Below, in pieces: positions 43,387-50,842 of a DNA stretch of 50,842 nt; the stretch's first letter is position 1; each line of letters begins with the position of its first letter. Source of the stretch: CADCTB01 sp035494015. Lineage in GTDB: Bacteria > Actinomycetota > Acidimicrobiia > Acidimicrobiales > AC-14. Below the pieces are notes generated by a model that was given only the letters and a program-made list of their open reading frames with translations, was not told where the DNA came from and made no database searches. The DNA is taken from assembly GCA_035494015.1 (NCBI GenBank), contig DATJHJ010000115.1, forward strand, positions 1 to 50,842. The letters run 5' to 3'. The position numbers and the translations under genes were made by a program.

Positions 43387-44577
43387 ATGAACATCGCGTG
43401 GTTCCACTGCTTCGCCGGGATCGCCGGGGACATGGCCCTCGGGAGCCTGATCGACGCCGGCGCCGACGTGGCCGAGGTCCGGGCCCTGCTCGACCGGCTG
43501 CCCATGGCCGGGTGGTCGATGGAGGTCGAGCCGGTCATGCGGGGCGGGATCGGGGCGACGAAGGTCAACGTGGTGGTGGCCGAGAGCGCCGTGGTTCGCA
43601 CCTACGCCCACATCATCGGGCTGGTCGACGAGGCCCGCCTGCCCGAGCGGGTGCGCAACCGGGCCCACGCCACCTTCGCCGCCCTGGCCGATGCCGAGGG
43701 CCACCTCCACCGTCGCCCGGCGGCCCAGGTCCACTTCCACGAGGTCGGGGGTGTGGACGCGGTGATCGACGTGGTCGGCACCTGTGCGGCCCTGGAGGTG
43801 CTGGGGATCGACGAGGTGTGGTCGAGCCCGGTAGCCAACGGGACGGGAATGGTCCGTTCCGCCCACGGGATGCTGCCCGTGCCCGCCCCCGCGGTGATCG
43901 AGCTTCTCCGGGGGGCGCCGACGTACAGCCGCGACCTCCCGTACGAGCTGACCACCCCGACCGGCGCCGCCCTGCTGGCCGGCACCGTTTCCGGCTGGGG
44001 CGGTATGCCCCTCATGCAGGTGTCGGCCGCCGGCTACGGAGCGGGGACCCGGGAGATCGAGGGCCTGCCCAACCTGGTCCAGGTGGTCCTGGGCGACGCC
44101 CGCCCGGTCGAGCCCGCCCGCCCCGTCCCGGGGCAGCCTGTGGTCCTGCTCGAGGTCAACGTCGACGACGCCACCGGCGAGACGCTCGCCCACGCCATCG
44201 CCGCCCTGCTCGACGCCGGCGCCCACGACGCCTGGGTCACCCCCATCGTGATGAAGAAGGGCCGTCCCGCCCATACGGTCAGCGTGCTCGCCGACCCGTC
44301 GCTGGCCGACCAGGTGGCGGCCGTGCTGGTGGCCGAGACCGGATCACTGGGTGTGCGGGGCGAGACGCTGGAGCGGTGGCCGGCGGCCCGGCTGAACGGG
44401 CAGGTCGAGGTCGAAGGCGTGCCCGTCCGGGTCAAGGTGGGCGCCGGGCGGGTGAAGGTCGAGCACGACGACGCGGCGCGCGCCGCCCGTCGCACCGGGC
44501 TGCCGCTACGGGAGGTCGTGTCGCGGGCCGAGGAGGCCTGGCGCCGCCGGACCCAGCCGGACGGCGAGGCCGGCTGA
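43387..44577 (+). CDS. larC: LarC, nickel insertion protein of the pincer cofactor pathway
   Basis: The 396-residue product starts at ATG 43387, with CGGAGG a little upstream. It is a single continuous frame, unlike some lactobacilli where larC is split and joined by frameshifting. The N-terminus has AWFHCFAGIAGDMALGSLIDAG, the middle HFHEVGGVDAVIDVVG and ANGTGMVRSAHGMLPVPAPA, and the C-terminus LLEVNVDDATGETLAHAIAALLDAGAHDAWVTPIVMKKGRPA. LarC inserts nickel into the dithiolate pincer nucleotide. It is presumably co-transcribed with larB and ends at a strong terminator. Confidence 0.94.
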   Translation: MNIAWFHCFAGIAGDMALGSLIDAGADVAEVRALLDRLPMAGWSMEVEPVMRGGIGATKVNVVVAESAVVRTYAHIIGLVDEARLPERVRNRAHATFAALADAEGHLHRRPAAQVHFHEVGGVDAVIDVVGTCAALEVLGIDEVWSSPVANGTGMVRSAHGMLPVPAPAVIELLRGAPTYSRDLPYELTTPTGAALLAGTVSGWGGMPLMQVSAAGYGAGTREIEGLPNLVQVVLGDARPVEPARPVPGQPVVLLEVNVDDATGETLAHAIAALLDAGAHDAWVTPIVMKKGRPAHTVSVLADPSLADQVAAVLVAETGSLGVRGETLERWPAARLNGQVEVEGVPVRVKVGAGRVKVEHDDAARAARRTGLPLREVVSRAEEAWRRRTQPDGEAG

Positions 44578-44582
44578 GCGGA

Positions 44583-44630
44583 GCGTTTGGCAGATCGGCC
44601 GCGCCCTGGCGCGCCGGATCTGCCAAACGC
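44583..44630. terminator. Long two-way terminator hairpin
   Basis: GCGTTTGGCAGATC (44583-44596) and GATCTGCCAAACGC (44617-44630) are perfect 14-bp arms, and the 20-base centre adds further near-complementary GC pairs. It occupies the 60-bp gap between convergent larC (ends 44577) and the Rieske gene (ends 44638), so it can terminate both. Confidence 0.8.
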
Positions 44631-44637
44631 CCGGCGG

Positions 44638-46326
44638 CTAGGCCTCCTCGAACAGGTCGTCGCCCCGGCGGAGGCGGGCGGCGATGCGCACGACGTGGGG
44701 AAGCTCGCGGCGGGTCGGCGTGTGGGCGGCCAGGAACCGGGCCGCGCCGGCCAGGAGCAGGGCGCCCTCCTCGGAGCCGGGCGGCCAGGCCGCGTACTGC
44801 CGGACCGCGGCCTCCACGATCTGGAACCAGTGGAAGCCGGCGTCCTCGGAGAGCAGGGCGTGGCCGAGGGCGGCGATGAGCCGTCCGGGGTCGCCCCCCG
44901 ACTGCAGCCAGCCGTAGGCGATCGACCCCGCCCGGTCGACGCCACCCTGGCCGTCCCAGCACGCCTGCAGGTCGGCCAGGTCGGCGGGCCCGTCGAGCGA
45001 CGGGAGCCGGGCGGCGGGGACGTTCAGGAACCGGTCCAGATAGACCCGCAGGGCGCCGTGGACCACGCCCCGCAGCAGCAGGGGCGACGGGTGGCGGACC
45101 AGGCACTGGTGCAGGGCGTTGGCGTAGGTGAAGGCGTGGTGGACCGAGTCCCAGTCGCCGAAGTCGTTCTGGGTGTGGAAGCGGGTGATGCGCAGGCCGG
45201 CGGCCAGGGCCACCGCCCGCCCCAGCTGCTCGCCGTCGGCGCCGGCGGCGGCGGCGGCGACCAGGGCGGCCACCACCCCGAACGGGTCGTCCTCCAGCAG
45301 CCGCCAGGCCAGGCCGGCCACGTCGTCGAAGGCGCCGTCGCCGGGGCGCAGCTCGGTCTGGGCCACCAGGGCGGCCAGGTCGTTGGGGTACCGCCACTGG
45401 CTGCCCTCCTCGGAGCGGGAGGCGCCGGCGGTCTGGCCGGTGAGGGTGGGCAGGACGGCGACGGCCGAGTCCCAGCCCAGCAGGTCGACGGCCTCGAAGG
45501 CCTTGTTGGTGAAGTCGAGGGTGTGGCCGATGTCGACGAAGACGTGGTCGGTGACCGCCGCCGTCATCATGTCGGCCACCTCGGCGGGCGACGCGGCCCC
45601 GGCCAGGGCGGTGACCAGGGTGCGCTCGGCCGCGTCCGACGAGCGGGTCTCGATGAAGCGGCGGTACCAGTCGGTGAGGCGCTCGATGGGGACGGGGGCG
45701 TCACCGAGCGGGGTCAGCGGGAAGCGGGGCGGCCGGTTGGCGGTGTCCCGGGCCACGAAGGCCAGGCCGTGGACCAGGGCCAGGGCGTGGTCGGCGGGGT
45801 CGAGCCACGGCAGGAGGTTGGCCATGGCGACCAGGACGGTCAGGCCCGACCCCCACCCCTGGGCCCGGTTGGCGGTGCCGAAGTCGACCCCGACCCGGAC
45901 GATGTCGGCGGTGGGCACCCCGACCTCCAGCAGGCCGAGCACGGCCTTGGCCGTGACCAGGGTGAGCCCGCCCTCCAGCCCTTCGGCCAGGCGGCGGCGG
46001 AGGTGGTCGACTTGGTCGTCGGGCGGGTCGACGACCAGGTAGACGTCGTCGCCCTCGACCTCCACCGGGAAGGCCCGGGCGTCGTCGGCGAAGGGGTCGA
46101 GCGTGCCGCCGGTGGTGAGGTCGAAGCGGGCGTGGTGCCAGTGGCAGGTGACCAGCCCGGCCTCGACCGTGCCCCGGTGGAGGGGGAAGCCCATGTGCGG
46201 GCACCGGTCGTCGACCGCGTAGGCCCGGCCCTCGTGCCAGAACACGCACACGCCGTGGCCACCGGCCTTCGTGAGCAGCCGGCCGTCGGCCTGGAGCTTC
46301 TCGAGGGACCCGGCGAGGACCCGCAT
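44638..46326 (-). CDS. Rieske [2Fe-2S] protein with large helical C-terminal domain
   Basis: The 562-residue protein starts at ATG 46326. Residues 1-105 are a Rieske domain with ligands Cys42, His44, Cys61 and His64 in RCPHMGF and TCHWHHARFDL. The remaining 450 or so residues are mostly helical, with motifs such as ANRAQGWGSGLTVLVAMANLLPWL, TDHVFVDIGHTLDFTNKAFEAVDL and THNDFGDWDSVHHAFTYANAL-like His-rich segments. The usual ring-hydroxylase His/Asp iron site is not obvious. No signal peptide or membrane span is seen. It may be an oxidoreductase with a self-contained electron donor; the reaction is unknown. Confidence 0.85.
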   Translation of the reverse strand: MRVLAGSLEKLQADGRLLTKAGGHGVCVFWHEGRAYAVDDRCPHMGFPLHRGTVEAGLVTCHWHHARFDLTTGGTLDPFADDARAFPVEVEGDDVYLVVDPPDDQVDHLRRRLAEGLEGGLTLVTAKAVLGLLEVGVPTADIVRVGVDFGTANRAQGWGSGLTVLVAMANLLPWLDPADHALALVHGLAFVARDTANRPPRFPLTPLGDAPVPIERLTDWYRRFIETRSSDAAERTLVTALAGAASPAEVADMMTAAVTDHVFVDIGHTLDFTNKAFEAVDLLGWDSAVAVLPTLTGQTAGASRSEEGSQWRYPNDLAALVAQTELRPGDGAFDDVAGLAWRLLEDDPFGVVAALVAAAAAGADGEQLGRAVALAAGLRITRFHTQNDFGDWDSVHHAFTYANALHQCLVRHPSPLLLRGVVHGALRVYLDRFLNVPAARLPSLDGPADLADLQACWDGQGGVDRAGSIAYGWLQSGGDPGRLIAALGHALLSEDAGFHWFQIVEAAVRQYAAWPPGSEEGALLLAGAARFLAAHTPTRRELPHVVRIAARLRRGDDLFEEA

Positions 46327-46335
46327 GGGCGGAGC

Positions 46336-46524
46336 CTACTTCTCGGTCACCTCCGTCTCCCTAACCACGGCGCGGCCGTTGCGCTGGACGATGGAGATCG
46401 ACTGGCGTTTGGTGGCGGAGGTCGCGCCGCCGCCGGTGCTCGTCGCCACCACGGCGTTGACGTCGGCCACCACGTTCACGCCCTTGCCGGATCGACGGAC
46501 CCGCTTCTGCACGATCTTGCCCAT
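46336..46524 (-). CDS. Possible 62-residue basic protein
   Basis: Read from ATG 46524 (MGKIVQKRVRRSGKGVNVVADVNAVVATSTGG), 62 residues ending nine bases before the Rieske start. The sequence alternates basic and Val/Thr/Ser-rich segments, suggesting a beta-rich small protein. There is no clear ribosome site and the frame is short, so it is only likely. If real, it is the first gene of an operon with the Rieske protein. Confidence 0.5.
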   Translation of the reverse strand: MGKIVQKRVRRSGKGVNVVADVNAVVATSTGGGATSATKRQSISIVQRNGRAVVRETEVTEK

Positions 46525-46634
46525 GTTCGAGTCGTACCCGCCGGCCCGGAGGGCGCAACCGCCCATCTGTCGTAGAATGGTTCTGGCCGCGGTCGGGATG
46601 TCCGGACTGGTTCGACGAAAGGCCAGCCCTCCCC

Positions 46635-48286
<1,652 letters not shown>

Positions 48287-48290
<4 letters not shown>

Positions 48291-49717
48291 CCCGGGCGGA
48301 AGGCGTCGATCACCGGGGCGAACTGCTCCAGGGTGGCCGGCGACAGGTCGGGCTCGGCGAAGCGGACGATGGCGGTCTGGACCCCGGCCTCGGCCAGTTC
48401 CCGGAACCGGCCGATGTGGTCCTCGACCGTCCCGGCCACGGCGTTCGGGGGCGCGGTGTCGATGTCGCCGACCGTGATCGAGCCGAGGTGGGTGACGTTG
48501 ATGTCGCCGGGATCACGGCCGACGTCGGCGCAGTGCCGGTGCAGCACCGCCAGCTTGTGGCGGACGTTGTCGGCGTCGCCGAAGAGGTTGCAGGCGTCGG
48601 CGTACTTGGCGACCAGTCGGAGCGTCTTCCGCTCCCCCGACCCGCCGACCAGGATGGGAATGCGGTCCTGCAGGGGCCGGGGGTAGCAGATGGCCTCGGG
48701 CACGCTGATGACGTCGCCCTCGAAGGCCGGCGCCCCCGGGCCCCACATGACCGGGAGCAGGCGCAGGGTGTCCTCGAGTAGCTCGAACCGGTGGGCGACG
48801 GGGGGGAACTCGAAGCCGTAGGCCTTGTGCTCGGCCTCGAACCAGGCCGCGCCGACCCCGCAGACCGCCCGGCCGCCGGACAGCGCGTCGAGGGTGGCGG
48901 CGATCTTGGCCAGGTGGGCGGCGTTGCGGTAGGTCACGCCGGTGACCAAGGTGCCGAGGGTGGCCCGGCTGGTATGGCCGGCGAGGAAGCCGAGGGTGGT
49001 CCAGCTGTCGAGCATGTCGTCCCAGTGGCGGCCGACCTGGGGGATCTGGACGAAGTGGTCCATGACCCACAGGCTCGTGAACCCGGCGTCCTCGGCGGCC
49101 GTGGCCACGGCGGCGAGCCGGGGGCCGAGCTCGGCCGGGCCGCCGGGCCAGGTGAAGCTGGCGATCTGCAGGCCGAAGGCGAGGGCCATGGGTACCTCCT
49201 GTTGCCGGCGGGCGGCGGCGGGGGCGTCGACCAGCTGGGGGTCGACGAGCGTGACGGGGCCGGGCGGGTGGACGGCGTCGAACCCGTCGTCGGGTAGCTC
49301 GGCCAGGACGGCCGGCCACCGGCGGAGCTGGTCGTTGACCACCTTGGCGGGCACGGGGTGGGGCCGGTCACGGTTGCGGGCTTTGCAGTCGGCCGGCGGC
49401 ACGTCGAAGGCCACGGCCACGACCGGGACATGGTGGCGGCGGGCCGCTTCGACGTAGGCCCGGCGGCGGTCCCGGTCCTGCCCGAGGGTGTCCACCACGG
49501 TGAGGAGGCGGCGGCGCAGGCGACGGTCCAGGACCAGGTCGAGCACGGCAAAGGCGTCCGTCCCCGCCCGCTGGTCGTGCTCGCCCTCCCCCACCAGGGC
49601 CCGCAGCCGGTCGGCGGACACGATCCGCTCGGGCGGGAACTGCTCGGCCGCCCACGTCGACTTCCCGCTCCCCGACGGTCCGACCAGCACGACCAGGCAC
49701 GTCGACGGCAGCCGCAT
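48287..49717 (-). CDS. P-loop kinase fused to F420-dependent LLM oxidoreductase
   Basis: The continuous frame of 476 residues starts at ATG 49717. Residues 1-170 form a polynucleotide-kinase/Zeta-like P-loop domain with Walker A GPSGSGKST (13-21) and an ADRLRALVGEGEHDQ segment. Residues 177-476 are a luciferase-like monooxygenase of the F420-dependent type (MALAFGLQIASFTWPGG, VMDHFVQIPQVG, GRAVCGVGAAWFEAEHKAYGFEFPP, ILVGGSGERKTLRL). AGGAGG four bases before ATG 49189 (codon 177) would allow a separate oxidoreductase to be made from the same message. The stop overlaps the convergent ABC-F stop by three bases. Substrates are unknown. Confidence 0.88.
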
Positions 49718-49786
49718 GGCCCCATCAGCCTAGCGGCAGCGCGAAATGGTCCGAGATGGCCTTGAATGCTGCCCCGTCGAACGCGA

Positions 49787-49822
49787 CGAACCGGCTGTCG
49801 CCCGGGGGCGGCAGCCGGTTCG
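49787..49822 (-). terminator. Terminator hairpin after clpC
   Basis: CGAACCGGCTG (49787-49797) and CAGCCGGTTCG (49812-49822) are perfect 11-bp arms around a GC-rich loop, 18 bp beyond the clpC stop. The remaining 122-bp gap to the fusion gene shows nothing else. Confidence 0.7.
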
Positions 49823-49839
49823 GGGTGTGAACAGCTTGG

Positions 49840-50842
49840 CTAGTCGGCGGGGCCGGCTTCGGCCAGCTCGACCGGCGGGGGCTCGATGCCCTCGATGGAG
49901 CGGAAGACGATCTCGCCCTCCTCGGCGTCGACGATGATGGTCTCGCCGGCCCGGAACTGCTTCCAGAGGATGCGCTCGGAGAGCGTGTCCTCGACCATGC
50001 GCTGGAGGGCTCGGCGCAGGGGCCGGGCGCCCAGGGTGGGGTCGTAGCCCTTCTCGGCCAGGAGGTACTTGGCCGCGTCGGTGAGCTCCAGGGTCAGACC
50101 CTGCGACGCCAGCTGGTCCTTGAGGCGCTTGCTCATCAGGTCGACGATCTGGGTGACTTCCTGGCGGCTGAGCTCGTGGAAGACGATGGTGTCGTCGATC
50201 CGGTTCAGGAACTCGGGGCGGAAGTGCTGCTTGAGCGCCTCGCCAACCTTCTCCTTCATCTTCTCGTACGTCACCGCCTCGCTCGACTTCTGGAAGCCGA
50301 TGCTGGCCTTGCGCAGGTCGGCGGTGCCCAGGTTCGAGGTCATGATGATCACGGTGTTCTTGAAGTCCACCGTGCGGCCCTGGGCGTCGGTCAGGCGCCC
50401 GTCCTCCAGGATCTGGAGCAGGGCGTTGAACACGTCCGGGTGGGCCTTCTCGATCTCGTCGAACAGGACCACGGAGAACGGTTTGCGGCGCACGGCCTCG
50501 GTGAGCTGGCCGCCTTCCTCGTAGCCCACGTACCCGGGAGGCGAACCGACCAGCCGGCTGACCGTGTGCTTCTCCATGTACTCGGACATGTCGAGCTGGA
50601 TGAGGTGGCTCTCGTCGCCGAACAGGAACTCGGCCAGGGTCTTGGCCAGCTCGGTCTTGCCCACGCCCGAGGGGCCCAGGAAGATGAACGAGCCGGACGG
50701 CCGCTTGGGGTCCTTGAGGCCGGCCCGGGTGCGGCGGATGGCCTGGGAGACGGCCTTGATGGCGTCCTCCTGGCTGATGACCCGCTTGTGCAGCTCCTCC
50801 TCCATGCGCAGGAGCTTGGCCGTCTCCTCCTCGGTGAGCTTG
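49840..50842 (-). CDS. clpC: ClpC ATPase, C-terminal part
   Basis: The frame enters from the right edge and ends at 49840, giving about 334 residues of the second AAA+ module. It has the entry LTEEETAKLLRMEEELHKRVISQEDAIKAVS, Walker A GPSGVGKTE, the pore loop GYVGYEEGG, Walker B VVLFDEIEKAH, sensor-1 TSNLG, and the sensor-2 GARPLRRALQ. The family unfolds substrates for the ClpP protease. The C-terminus is long, ending EPPPVELAEAGPAD. The N-terminal domain, first AAA+ module and M-domain lie outside the window. Confidence 0.95.
   Translation of the reverse strand, partial: KLTEEETAKLLRMEEELHKRVISQEDAIKAVSQAIRRTRAGLKDPKRPSGSFIFLGPSGVGKTELAKTLAEFLFGDESHLIQLDMSEYMEKHTVSRLVGSPPGYVGYEEGGQLTEAVRRKPFSVVLFDEIEKAHPDVFNALLQILEDGRLTDAQGRTVDFKNTVIIMTSNLGTADLRKASIGFQKSSEAVTYEKMKEKVGEALKQHFRPEFLNRIDDTIVFHELSRQEVTQIVDLMSKRLKDQLASQGLTLELTDAAKYLLAEKGYDPTLGARPLRRALQRMVEDTLSERILWKQFRAGETIIVDAEEGEIVFRSIEGIEPPPVELAEAGPAD

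Overview
The window is a very GC-rich bacterial chromosome segment with strong third-position G/C bias, GTG (and one likely TTG) starts, and several start codons lying 6-9 nt downstream of a -10-like hexamer (leaderless style). F420-dependent and Rieske proteins, a ClpC-type ATPase, a P/T-rich-tailed class A PBP and MukB-like defence genes all fit an actinobacterium. I lean to a non-Streptomyces lineage such as Acidimicrobiia, but that placement is inference from gene style only.

Layout. 1-6.6 kb: a secreted protein running off the left edge, a divergent TPR regulator-like protein flanked on both sides by GAACG palindromes, a secreted 14-repeat Cys-paired protein and two small proteins. 6.7-8.7 kb: an amt-glnK ammonium operon. 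9-11.5 kb: a GYD-domain protein and a Cys-rich transthyretin-fold protein. 11.8-13.3 kb: a decayed zone with three truncated genes (KaiC-like/cupin, SpoIIE phosphatase, alcohol dehydrogenase tail) and a 26-bp tandem repeat. 13.4-15.2 kb: an ABC-2 exporter pair. 15.6-22 kb: a complete carbohydrate ABC importer (binding protein, two permeases, ATPase), divergent from a GH13 alpha-glucanase-type enzyme. 22-27 kb: sparse DNA with a TolB-like protein inside a 33-bp inverted repeat pair, a secreted metzincin and a DUF971 protein. 27.2-35.6 kb: tRNA-Arg followed by an intact four-gene Wadjet type II (JetABCD) anti-plasmid cassette. 35.6-50.8 kb: denser, housekeeping-like DNA: DUF2786 protein, class A PBP, two tRNA-Ser, a BNR-repeat protein, pheA, larB-larC, a Rieske protein, an ABC-F ATPase, a P-loop kinase/F420 oxidoreductase fusion and the 3' end of clpC.

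Functional units. The Jet genes overlap stop-to-start (8, 4 and 4 nt) and should be one translationally coupled defence operon. The sugar importer genes are nearly contiguous and with the divergent GH13 enzyme form a glucan or oligosaccharide uptake and hydrolysis unit. GlnK and Amt are coupled by a 1-nt overlap. pheA and larB diverge from only 21 nt whose centre can be read as a -10 element on both strands. A family of short GC-rich repeats is scattered through the intergenic DNA of 13-27 kb only, together with the truncated genes, suggesting that this part is a plastic accessory stretch while 35.6-50.8 kb is stable core.
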